DNA of 20,308 nt from JAVKSM01 sp039583705 (lineage in GTDB: Bacteria > Actinomycetota > Actinomycetes > Mycobacteriales > Pseudonocardiaceae), in assembly GCA_039583705.1 (NCBI GenBank), contig JAVKSM010000050.1, positions 1 to 20,308 of the forward strand. Reading direction: 5' to 3'. Position 1 is the stretch's first letter; each line of letters starts with the position of its first letter. Positions 8,649 to 14,812 of the stretch are shown here, one piece after another. Position numbers and translations under genes: made by a program. Under the pieces are notes generated by a model. That model did no database searches and was not told where the DNA came from. It saw nothing but the letters and a program-made list of their open reading frames with translations.

Positions 8649-8737
8649 GTGAACCTCTCCGGGGCGACCAGCGCCACCACCAGGTAGCAGACCAGCAGCA
8701 CCGACACCACCAGACCGGCAAGATCAGCGACGCTCAC
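8645..8737 (-). CDS. kdpF: KdpF, small stabilising subunit of the K+ pump
   Basis: 30 aa, too short for most gene finders. It starts with GTG at 8737 and reads MSVADLAGLVVSVLLVCYLV, then ends with ALVAPERFT. This is the one-helix KdpF pattern, including the terminal P-E-R/K-F signature. KdpF is a membrane peptide that stabilises the KdpABC complex. It overlaps the preceding 67-aa gene by 4 nt (GTGA) and kdpA by 4 nt (GTGA). Identity follows from the peptide itself and its fixed place before kdpA. Confidence 0.93.
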   Translation of the reverse strand: MSVADLAGLVVSVLLVCYLVVALVAPERFT

Positions 8738-8937
8738 CGCGCCACCTGCCTGGCGCAGCGGGTACCGGCGCCGTCCACACCCCCGGTACCGCCCGCTCCA
8801 CCCGCACCCCGGGCATCGGGTGGATCCGCCCGGTCGCTGCCCGCCACCGGCCCGACCAGGTGCTCCACGCCCCGCACCACCAGGGCCAGCACGGCGAACA
8901 CCACGATCGTCAACCCGATGAACGCGACGTCCGACAC
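8734..8937 (-). CDS. Small one-helix membrane protein preceding kdpF
   Basis: 67 aa from GTG 8937. The first 29 residues hold one hydrophobic helix (VAFIGLTIVVFAVLALVVRG) followed by a charged VEHLVGP segment and a low-complexity Gly/Ala/Asp tail. The open frame extends upstream to 9024, but a GAGGAG ribosome site sits 7-8 nt before this GTG and the upstream residues look non-coding. Its stop overlaps the kdpF start (GTGA), so it is the first gene of the kdp unit. From memory, many actinobacterial kdp operons have a similar small ORF here; its role is unknown. A KdpF-like accessory peptide is a guess from context. Confidence 0.7.
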   Translation of the reverse strand: MSDVAFIGLTIVVFAVLALVVRGVEHLVGPVAGSDRADPPDARGAGGAGGTGGVDGAGTRCARQVAR

Positions 8938-9207
8938 CCAGGGCTCCTCACCATGAACGGTGACGCGGTCGGGCTCGATGTCTCCCCTCATGCGAACCCG
9001 CGAGGCGGTGCGCCTTCGCGGCACCAGTACACCCCGCTGGCACCCGGACGGCGGGCTCCCTCACACGTCCCCAACAGTGAGCGACCGATTCCTCACGACT
9101 TCCTCACACCGCGCCGATGGCACCGGGACCGGGCGGTGAAGGTCGTCATGCCGGTGAGCCCACGGGGAGCCCGCTGGCTGTGCCCGGGACCCTGCGGGGT
9201 GAGACGC
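8938..9207 (-). promoter_or_regulatory. Upstream region of the kdp operon
   Basis: 270 bp with no convincing gene, between the kdp unit and the stop of the 338-aa membrane-protein gene, which is also on the minus strand. It must hold the kdp promoter. No clear -35/-10 pair is visible, as is usual for a response-regulator-activated promoter in an actinomycete. It contains the direct repeat listed separately and a small hairpin (arms GGTGC/GCACC, about 9007-9025). Confidence 0.5.
9089..9107. promoter_or_regulatory. Candidate KdpE operator: direct repeat with 11-bp period
   Basis: On the plus strand the 8-mer TTCCTCAC occurs at 9089-9096 and 9100-9107, separated by GAC. The 11-bp period places both copies on one helix face, the arrangement bound by dimers of OmpR/PhoB-family regulators. 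A degenerate third copy (TCCCTCAC) lies at 9057-9064. The site is about 150 bp upstream of the first kdp gene. KdpE is the obvious candidate, but binding is inferred. Confidence 0.45.
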
Positions 9208-9211
9208 TCAC
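9199..9211. repeat. Short inverted repeat at the stop codon of the 338-aa gene
   Basis: GTGAG-ACG-CTCAC, a perfect 5-bp-arm inverted repeat that spans the TGA stop (9208-9210, minus strand). There is no T-tract, so terminator function is weakly supported. Confidence 0.3.
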
Positions 9212-10224
9212 GGTGACAGGGCCTGCCGGGTCGGCTGGTTGTCAGCCGGCGCCTCCCTGTTCGATGTCAGCGGCGTCGCAGACGTCGCGGAAAACGGCTT
9301 GAGAACCTTCGAGACCTGAGGATTGTATCGTTCCCGCACGAGCCAGCCGACGCTCCGCCACATTTCTCGCTCAGCCTCGACCGTGCTCGGCAAGGTGAGG
9401 TTCAAGGATTCCGCCAGTGGCTTCCGGCCGAGGTTGACCAGGGCCTGCATGGTCTGGTACCAGTTGTCCGTGCTGCGTACGGCGAGTTCGTACCAGAGCG
9501 GCACCAGGCACAGCGCCACCACGCCGACGACGGCGAGCTTGACGTCGGGTCGTCCGTACAGGGAGCCCACGAGGCTCACCACTCCGCCCAGAGCCGACAG
9601 GTACACCAGCACAACGAAGAAGTCGACTCCGGCTCGTGCCCGTTCGACATCCGACCGCGTTCGGTCCGGCGCAACGCTGGTGAGTTCACACCACAACGTT
9701 TGAGAGTCGAGACAGAAGTGGTGCCACGCGTACACCTCGAACGCGCGTATGGCATTTGCCAGGCGGGTAGGTGCGATCTGGCCGTCGTCGAACGGATAGC
9801 GACGCAGCCGTTCCGACAGAAGTCCGAGACGGACCTCGTCGCCGGAAGTGTCGTGGCGTGCCCGCACCGCGCCGTCCCGCAACCTCGTGCCCAGCGCGTC
9901 CCGTTCCCCCCGCACGGTGTCTCGTCGCCGCAGGTGACGCCGTTGCCGGGCCGCCTGCAGCCACGCTGGAAAGTAGTAGCCTTCCAGCAAGCGGTAGAGC
10001 TGCGTTTGCAGGGCGCTGAGCAGCAGGGCGAGGGCAAACGCTGCTACCGTCAGTGCCACGACCTGCCCGCCCACGCCGAGCTGCGGCAACGACACCATGA
10101 GTATTTCCTGCCGGCTGGTACCGGAGAAGAAGCCGAAGATGGTCAAGAAAAGGGCGCTGGGGAACACCCAACCGACCAGGAACGGCCATCCGCCGGCGAG
10201 CAGTCCCGAAAGCAACGGATTCAT
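9208..10224 (-). CDS. Four-helix membrane protein paired with SDH-family protease
   Basis: 338 aa, family not recognised by name. Hydrophobic segments at about 10-33, 52-75, 200-223 and 227-247 suggest four transmembrane helices with a roughly 120-residue charged cytosolic loop between helices 2 and 3. The loop holds an Arg-rich stretch (92-104) and the segment PTRLANAIRAFEVYAWHHF (152-170); similar P-T-R-L-x-N-x-x-R-A-x-E-x-Y patterns occur, from memory, in other uncharacterised bacterial membrane proteins. The C-terminal 90 residues are soluble. The ATG overlaps the stop of the protease gene by 4 nt (ATGA), so the two products are probably made together. It could anchor or be a substrate of the protease; that is inference. 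Confidence 0.75.
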   Translation of the reverse strand: MNPLLSGLLAGGWPFLVGWVFPSALFLTIFGFFSGTSRQEILMVSLPQLGVGGQVVALTVAAFALALLLSALQTQLYRLLEGYYFPAWLQAARQRRHLRRRDTVRGERDALGTRLRDGAVRARHDTSGDEVRLGLLSERLRRYPFDDGQIAPTRLANAIRAFEVYAWHHFCLDSQTLWCELTSVAPDRTRSDVERARAGVDFFVVLVYLSALGGVVSLVGSLYGRPDVKLAVVGVVALCLVPLWYELAVRSTDNWYQTMQALVNLGRKPLAESLNLTLPSTVEAEREMWRSVGWLVRERYNPQVSKVLKPFSATSATPLTSNREAPADNQPTRQALSP

Positions 10225-11408
10225 TCCGACCTCTCAGCGTCAGGTAACGGCGCGTCCCGTTCCGGTGTGGTCGTCGTCGCCTCGGGTTCGTCCCAGGGAG
10301 GTGGGTCATAAATGGGAGGTCCTGGCGGGGCCCAGGCCCGCTCCCTCGCAGCCGGTGAATCGCGGCGTCCGCCCGGTGGTGTGAGGCGCCAGGGGTTCGG
10401 CGGGACCGGAACCGATGGGCCGCCGGCGGCCGGGTCTGTGGGGGGCACGCCAGGCGCTGTCGCGCCGTGGCTTCCCGTCTTGGCGCTCCAGTCCTGCTCC
10501 GAGAGGGGGCGGTGGGGGTCGACCAGCGTGATCAGCCTTGTCGAGTCGTGCCGGGACAGGGCGCGGGAAACGGCTTGCTCCCTGCCGGTGAAGACGTCGG
10601 CTTGCAGCCCGAGCGCCCGCAGTTCTTGACAGTCTATGACGTACTGGTGCGAGGGATAGCCATGGACGAGCTGCGTGATGGTGTCCGCGATCCGGTCCTT
10701 GGCGATGGGGTGGAACCTGCGAAGGAGGCGGCCCCCGTAGTTCTCACCGATAGCGAGCGTCTGACTGTAGTCTCCCAGCTTGTGGGCCTCGATCTTGGCA
10801 AGCAGTGGTCCCGATACGGTCGACACGAAGCTCAAAGCGTGCCGCAAGATGTCGTCGGTGTGCCCGACGTTCCGGTCGTACAGTACCTCGGCGGCGGCAC
10901 GTAGCGTTTCCATCGAGAAGTCGCGCAGGCGCTCGAGGCTCTTGAACTCGTTCAGCGCGGACCGGTAATCCGGCCGTCCACCGTCGGTGAGCCCTTCGTA
11001 GACCTGGGTGTCCAGGGGCCCCAGGGCGGCAAGGTCGTCGAGCACGATCTGGTCCGCGCACAAGCAGACCAAGGTCGCGGCGCTTCTGGCGTAACGCGGG
11101 ACACAGGCAATCAACTTCCTGACCCGACGTCGCAGGAAGCAGGCGAGCTGGTAGGCCGCGTGGACGTCCCCGCCCGACGAGTGAATGACCAGGTCGAGCT
11201 CGTCGAACCTCCGTTCACTGATCCGGTCCGCGAGTTCCCTGACGTTCGAGGCGTCGATCGGCTCGTCATGCGCCAGGAAGTAGATCGCGGCACTGCGGTC
11301 CCGCACCGAAGCAAAGTCGTAAGCCGCCTTCACTATCGGTGGCGGAGGTCGACCCGGATCCGTCGGCGGCTGGGCCGGATCCTCCCGTGTCCGCTCGTCG
11401 AGCGTCAT
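10221..11408 (-). CDS. SDH-family Clp-fold serine protease
   Basis: 395 aa. Residues about 25-270 match the serine dehydrogenase proteinase (SDH/SppA-like, S49-related) fold. HSSGGDVHAAY (76-86) is the oxyanion-side glycine motif. YARSAATLVCLCADQIVLDD (106-125) carries the probable nucleophile Ser109, and GPLDTQ (130-135) follows, as in that family. No signal peptide or transmembrane helix is visible, so it should be cytosolic unless held by the adjacent membrane protein. The C-terminal 100 residues are a Pro-rich, probably disordered tail. ATG 11408 has an AGGGGG ribosome site 7 nt upstream. It lies 24 nt after the XRE regulator and overlaps the membrane-protein gene. Substrate unknown. Confidence 0.82.
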   Translation of the reverse strand: MTLDERTREDPAQPPTDPGRPPPPIVKAAYDFASVRDRSAAIYFLAHDEPIDASNVRELADRISERRFDELDLVIHSSGGDVHAAYQLACFLRRRVRKLIACVPRYARSAATLVCLCADQIVLDDLAALGPLDTQVYEGLTDGGRPDYRSALNEFKSLERLRDFSMETLRAAAEVLYDRNVGHTDDILRHALSFVSTVSGPLLAKIEAHKLGDYSQTLAIGENYGGRLLRRFHPIAKDRIADTITQLVHGYPSHQYVIDCQELRALGLQADVFTGREQAVSRALSRHDSTRLITLVDPHRPLSEQDWSAKTGSHGATAPGVPPTDPAAGGPSVPVPPNPWRLTPPGGRRDSPAARERAWAPPGPPIYDPPPWDEPEATTTTPERDAPLPDAERSE

Positions 11409-11432
11409 GTCTCGCCCCCTGACTCGGTCGAA

Positions 11433-12305
11433 TCAATGTGCTGTGAACGATCGGATCAATTCGCATGAATCTTCAACGCTCAGGCTGCGACGGATCAGGT
11501 CCTCGAATGCTCGGTTGTAGCGTTTGACCTGCTCAGGTCGTTCGATGTGAAGGAAGCCGGCATGGGACTCGACTTGCACCACGTCACGGTCCAGGGTGTC
11601 CTCAGAAAACACGAAGTACGACCACGTGCAGGTGTTCATCTTATGAGCTTCGGCGTTCATTGGTAGGACTCTGAGCTCTACGTTGGGGAGCGTGGCAGAT
11701 TTCAGGAGCGCTTCGAGCTGCCCGCGCATGACGTCAGGAGAACCGACGGACTGTGTGAGGCAGGACTCGTGGAGGATCGTGCTCAGATCCAGCGGCGGCA
11801 ACCCCTGTCGATACCCCAAGCCCTGCTGCCGACGTTTGAGGACGTCGACGAAGCGGTCGACCTCCTCAGCGGTGCGCCAGGGATCTATCGCGCTGATGAG
11901 GGAGCGGGCATAGTCGGCCGTCTGCAGCAGACCTGTCACATAAGGGATGGTGTAGACGTGGGAGACCGACGCCTCCGTCTCGTAGGCGAGATAGGCGTCG
12001 AACGAGGTGTCCCGCTCGAGGACTTCCTGGTAGTCGGACCACCAGGCTTGGCGACGCCCCTCCCTGGTCCAGCGCATGAGCTTCTCGCCGAGCGCGGTGT
12101 CGGCTACGCCATAGTAGTTCGCGAGATCACGGACGTCCCGCGCTTGCGGGCTGCCCTGGGCGTTCTCCAAACGGCTGAGCTTCGACGTGGAGATCAACAA
12201 TTCGCCGGCGACCTGATCGAGCGTCTGGTCGGCGGTCTCGCGGAGACGCTTCAACTCCGCGGCGAGGCGCTTGCGCGGCACGATCGGCCCATGGACCTGA
12301 GACAT
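11433..12305 (-). CDS. XRE-family regulator with DUF5753 domain (Scr1-type)
   Basis: 290 aa. The N-terminal helix-turn-helix (about 10-66) contains QTLDQVAGELLISTSKLSRLE. The rest is the DUF5753 domain typical of actinomycete regulators: AWWSDYQE, YIPYVTGLLQTADYAR-like segment, LDLSTILHESCL and the RVLPMNAEAH strand. Such proteins usually sit beside a small DUF397 protein in Scr1-type toxin-antitoxin-like pairs, but no DUF397 gene is visible here. The start at 12305 has an ideal GGAGG ribosome site 6 nt upstream; longer in-frame extensions lack one and read as non-coding. The gene is 24 nt upstream of the protease gene on the same strand, so it may regulate and be cotranscribed with it. Confidence 0.9.
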   Translation of the reverse strand: MSQVHGPIVPRKRLAAELKRLRETADQTLDQVAGELLISTSKLSRLENAQGSPQARDVRDLANYYGVADTALGEKLMRWTREGRRQAWWSDYQEVLERDTSFDAYLAYETEASVSHVYTIPYVTGLLQTADYARSLISAIDPWRTAEEVDRFVDVLKRRQQGLGYRQGLPPLDLSTILHESCLTQSVGSPDVMRGQLEALLKSATLPNVELRVLPMNAEAHKMNTCTWSYFVFSEDTLDRDVVQVESHAGFLHIERPEQVKRYNRAFEDLIRRSLSVEDSCELIRSFTAH

Positions 12306-12437
12306 CGGGAACCTCCACGGTGCTGGGGCCGCTCGCAGCCCAACCCCGGGTCGTGCTGCTGCTCGATCATCTGAGGTGAGCCTAGGGCGGCGGCTGTCGG
12401 CTGGGTAGCCAGGGAAGGCCGGCTTGGGATTTTCAAG

Positions 12438-12452
12438 CTGTGCCTTGCACAG
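12438..12452. promoter_or_regulatory. Candidate operator palindrome of the XRE regulator
   Basis: CTGTGC-CTT-GCACAG: perfect 6-bp arms around three bases. It overlaps the -35 element of the plus-strand promoter, where a helix-turn-helix dimer could repress. Assignment to the adjacent XRE/DUF5753 protein is inference from location. Confidence 0.45.
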
Positions 12453-12474
12453 TGACTTTCTGCTACAGTAAACT
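12445..12474 (+). promoter_or_regulatory. Candidate sigma-A-type promoter for the 128-aa gene
   Basis: TTGCAC (12445-12450) and TAAACT (12469-12474) separated by 18 bp, in a locally AT-rich stretch that stands out from the GC-rich surroundings. It points towards the 12656 gene, about 180 nt away. Confidence 0.4.
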
Positions 12475-12655
12475 CTCTTCTGGGAGACGAGAAGCGGGAG
12501 GGGCACCAGCCAACTTGTGAGACGGGCTTCCCACCCCTGAGCGAGAGAGACCCGCACGAGGCTCACCAAGAAGGCGATCAAGGTCTGCCCAGGGTCGTCG
12601 TCCGGGCCACCCCCGGCCGCGACTTCACCCGGGCCAAGCGACAAGGAGGTTCGGC

Positions 12656-13042
12656 ATGAGCCCTGTCACCCCACGAGGCGCGTCCCACCGGCACCCCACG
12701 ACGCCGACGGAGACCACCCCCTCCGCCGAGCCCGCCGCCGTAGCGTCGATCCACGATCGTCAGAAGACCACCGCCAGCTTCTTGAGCGACCCTGCCGAAC
12801 AGCCGGTGTCGATGGTGTTCACACCCCTCGACCAGCACGGCCGTCCCCAGCAGGCACTGCGCATCACCCTCGACCCTCGAACCGGGGAGACGGTGACCAC
12901 GACCCTCGACGGTCAGGAGGTCGACCCCAGCAGCGTGTGGGACGGCGAGTTGGCGTCGGCAACCACTTCGTGGAGCGGTGCCCTCCGGGTGCTGCGGGCC
13001 CTGCGCGCGCCCGCGCCCGCCCGCGCCGCGTTGATCGCTTGA
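12656..13042 (+). CDS. Hypothetical 128-aa protein, divergent from the XRE regulator
   Basis: No family recognised. The first 30 residues are Thr/Pro-rich and probably disordered. Residues about 50-90 read like short beta strands: SMVFTPLDQHGRP, ALRITLDPRTGETVTTTLDG. The C-terminus (LRVLRALRAPAPARAALIA) is basic and Ala-rich, partly a product of very GC-rich DNA. There is no signal peptide or membrane helix. The start is well supported by AAGGAGG, 6 nt before ATG. It is not a DUF397 protein. Its position opposite a DUF5753 regulator, with a palindrome at its promoter, suggests it is under that regulator's control; this is inference. Confidence 0.6.
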   Translation: MSPVTPRGASHRHPTTPTETTPSAEPAAVASIHDRQKTTASFLSDPAEQPVSMVFTPLDQHGRPQQALRITLDPRTGETVTTTLDGQEVDPSSVWDGELASATTSWSGALRVLRALRAPAPARAALIA

Positions 13043-13061
13043 TCATCCGCATCACCACCAA

Positions 13062-13082
13062 CCCCGGCCGAGCCCACCGGGG
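13062..13082 (+). terminator. Possible hairpin terminator after the 128-aa gene
   Basis: CCCCGG and CCGGGG arms with a 9-base loop, beginning 20 nt after the stop codon. No T-tract follows, so intrinsic termination is only possible. Confidence 0.35.
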
Positions 13083-13181
13083 CCTGCCCAGCGCGATGTC
13101 CGCTCCCCCACCGATGAGTTCCGCGCTCAGCCGTCGTCATCTCTTCAGCAGCACGCCCGGAGCACGAGAGAGGATGACCAC

Positions 13182-13661
13182 ATGCCGACGACCGTCCCTT
13201 GCCTGTGGTTCGACGGACAGGCCGAGCGGGCCGCGACGCACTACACCACGATCTTCCCCAACTCCGAGATCCTCGGCATGACCCGCTACGGACCCGGGGC
13301 GCCCGGGCCCGAGGGCAGCGTCATGACCGTCAGCTTCAGCCTCGACGGGCAGGAGTTCGTCGGGCTCAACGGCGGTCCACAGTTCACCTTCAGCGAGGCC
13401 GTCTCCTTCCAGATCCACTGTGCCGACCAGGACGAGGTCGACTACTACTGGAGTCGGCTGTCCGAGGGCGGACAGGAGGGGCCGTGCGGGTGGCTCAAGG
13501 ACCGCTTCGGCCTCTCGTGGCAGGTCGTGCCGACCATGCTCTTCGAACTGGTCGACGACCCGGATCCGGGCCGGGCGCAGCGAGTCACCCAGGCCGTGCT
13601 GGGCATGGGCAAGATCGAGATTGCGGAGCTGCAGCGGGCGGCTGACCAGGTGAGCGCCTGA
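13182..13661 (+). CDS. VOC-superfamily PhnB/3-demethylubiquinone-like protein
   Basis: 159 aa. Reads as one PhnB-type glyoxalase-fold domain: CLWFDGQAERAATHYTTIFP (6-25), then SVMTVSFSLDGQEFVGLNGG, FTFSEAVSFQIHCADQDEVD, and the ending block GPCGWLKDRFGLSWQVVPTM. The family is often annotated as 3-demethylubiquinone-9 3-methyltransferase, but these small proteins lack a SAM-binding fold, and the true substrate is generally unknown. The ATG is preceded by GAGAGGA with a suitable spacer. It stands alone between convergent or unrelated genes; nothing in the context suggests a pathway. Confidence 0.88.
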   Translation: MPTTVPCLWFDGQAERAATHYTTIFPNSEILGMTRYGPGAPGPEGSVMTVSFSLDGQEFVGLNGGPQFTFSEAVSFQIHCADQDEVDYYWSRLSEGGQEGPCGWLKDRFGLSWQVVPTMLFELVDDPDPGRAQRVTQAVLGMGKIEIAELQRAADQVSA

Positions 13662-13793
13662 GGCTCGGGGAGGTATCAGCGCGCTGCTCGTCGTTATCTA
13701 CCTGTGACAGCGTGACTCAGGCCCGGCAATTCCCGGCCTTGAGGCGCTCGCTGGTTCGACCCTTGGTGGGTACCCGAGCGGAGGTCAAGCGGC

Positions 13794-13919
13794 ATGATGG
13801 TCGACTCCGAGGCGGTCGACATCGGTCCCCGAGTTCGGGCACAGGTGAATCCCGCCTACCGGGCACCGGTCTGGGCGACGGCGGCAGTACGCAGAGCCGC
13901 GGGTTCCGCAACCGGTTGA
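13794..13919 (+). CDS. 41-aa ORF overlapping the start of a membrane-protein gene
   Basis: Starts ATG-ATG at 13794 with GGAGG 9 nt upstream, a better ribosome site than any start of the overlapping longer frame. It reads MMVDSEAVDIGPRVR and ends AAVRRAAGSATG. The TGA stop (13917-13919) overlaps a TTG codon of the membrane-protein frame in TTGA. Either it is a coupled upstream peptide, or it is the true N-terminus of the membrane protein separated from it by a frameshift. No homologue is recognised. Confidence 0.4.
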   Translation: MMVDSEAVDIGPRVRAQVNPAYRAPVWATAAVRRAAGSATG

Positions 13920-14353
13920 TCCGGTTGATCGGGCTGGCGGTGCTGGCGCTGGCCGGGCTGATGACCGCGTTCGCGGTGAACGGGATCCCACTGCGGGTAG
14001 CAAGCCTGGCGCCGTCGTATCTGCGGGTCGGGTTGCTCGTCGCGTTGTTCGGCGCGATCGGAGCACTGATCGTCGGGGTGCTGCTGCTGCAGGCCGGCCT
14101 GATCCCGAACGTGGCCTTCCCGATGCCGCTGCCAGACCTGCTGGTGTGGGCACTCGTGTTCGGCGCCGCTCAGCAGACAGTGACCGCCGCCGTGGACAGC
14201 CGTATCCGCGGGCTCGTCACACCCGCCGCTCCACCCCGGCACCAGGGCCTGCGTCTCGGCGGGGAGTCCCGGATAGCGGAAGTGGGCGCGGCACCAGCAG
14301 AGGGCAGATCCGCCAGCGAGCGCAAAGAGACCGGGACACCACGGTCACTGTGA
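13916..14353 (+). CDS. Small membrane protein, start uncertain, possibly frameshifted
   Basis: 145 aa if read from TTG 13916. The same frame is open from a GTG at 13712, but that upstream part is Arg/Gly-rich, lacks a ribosome site and looks non-coding. Three hydrophobic segments are clear: LIGLAVLALAGLMTAFAV, VGLLVALFGAIGALIVGVLL and DLLVWALVFGAAQQTVTAAV. The following AVDSRIRGLV resembles the cytosolic end of some actinobacterial membrane proteins. The last 40 residues are polar. A 9-bp tandem repeat CGGTTGATC lies at the TTG start. Function unknown. It may be a degraded gene whose proper N-terminus is the overlapping 41-aa frame. Confidence 0.5.
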   Translation: MIRLIGLAVLALAGLMTAFAVNGIPLRVASLAPSYLRVGLLVALFGAIGALIVGVLLLQAGLIPNVAFPMPLPDLLVWALVFGAAQQTVTAAVDSRIRGLVTPAAPPRHQGLRLGGESRIAEVGAAPAEGRSASERKETGTPRSL

Positions 14354-14812
14354 CCTCCCGCCACGCCGCCGATGCGGACGCGCGGACCCCGACACCCCAC
14401 CGCCGCTGAACTCGCAGTATGAGTTCACCACAACCAGATAGCTCGGCGATCGGAAGGCCCTGCCGTGCCCACTACGTCGCCAACACTCCCTGGCCCGCTG
14501 TGCGAGCCGATGCGACGGTCGACTACACCATCGGAACGGATCAATCTGCGCGGTCCGGCGACGCTGGCCGTGGCGGTGCGGTAGCGCCACCGCCGCGCCA
14601 GAGCAGGGGGGTACCGCCACCCTCAGTGACGGCACCAGCAGCACTGCGCCCACGGCGAGCGAGACGAGTGGCTACCAGACCGCTACCAGACCCCAAGATT
14701 TCACATCACGAAACGAAGCCAACGTGACCCGGACAGTCTTTACCGGAGGCTGCTGCGGCAGGTTTCCGTGGGATGAGAATGGATCTTGACTGGACTGGTT
14801 GGATGACTGGGT
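14354..14812. other. 459-bp region without a convincing gene
   Basis: Lies between the membrane-protein gene and the SWIM-protein gene. A 39-codon ORF (14465-14584, plus, GTG start with GGAAGG 7 nt upstream) reads PSERINLRGPATLAVAVR at its end and could be a short gene or a remnant; support is weak. An 11-bp tandem repeat is listed separately. A 21-codon ORF from GTG 14724 contains two adjacent Cys but has no good ribosome site. The SWIM gene promoter must be here, but none stands out. Confidence 0.4.
14671..14692. repeat. 11-bp tandem direct repeat upstream of the SWIM gene
   Basis: GCTACCAGACC occurs at 14671-14681 and again at 14682-14692, perfectly repeated, about 120 bp upstream of the GTG start. 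One helical turn per copy would suit an activator that binds direct repeats, but it may be chance duplication. Confidence 0.6.

Larger units (their letters stand above)
12306..12655. promoter_or_regulatory. Divergent intergenic region between regulator and orphan gene
   Basis: 350 bp without a convincing gene. It must hold promoters for both directions. A plus-strand promoter and palindrome are listed separately; they leave a leader of about 170 nt before the 128-aa gene. In that leader a 7-codon ORF (starting GTGAGACGG, near 12518) could be a leader peptide but has no well-placed ribosome site. No clear minus-strand promoter was identified; a TTGAAA at 12436-12431 is the only -35-like element noticed. 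Confidence 0.45.

Noticed and set aside
12306..12644. N-terminal extension of the XRE regulator
   Set aside because: A strong GGAGG site sits before Met at 12305, the helix-turn-helix begins right after it, and the extension overlaps the divergent promoter region.
13712..13915. GTG-started extension of the small membrane protein
   Set aside because: No ribosome site, Arg/Ser/Gly-rich composition, and a better-supported 41-aa frame overlaps it.
14724..14789. 21-codon ORF with adjacent cysteines as a cysteine-sensing leader peptide
   Set aside because: No clear ribosome site, no terminator-antiterminator structure, and no sulfur gene downstream.
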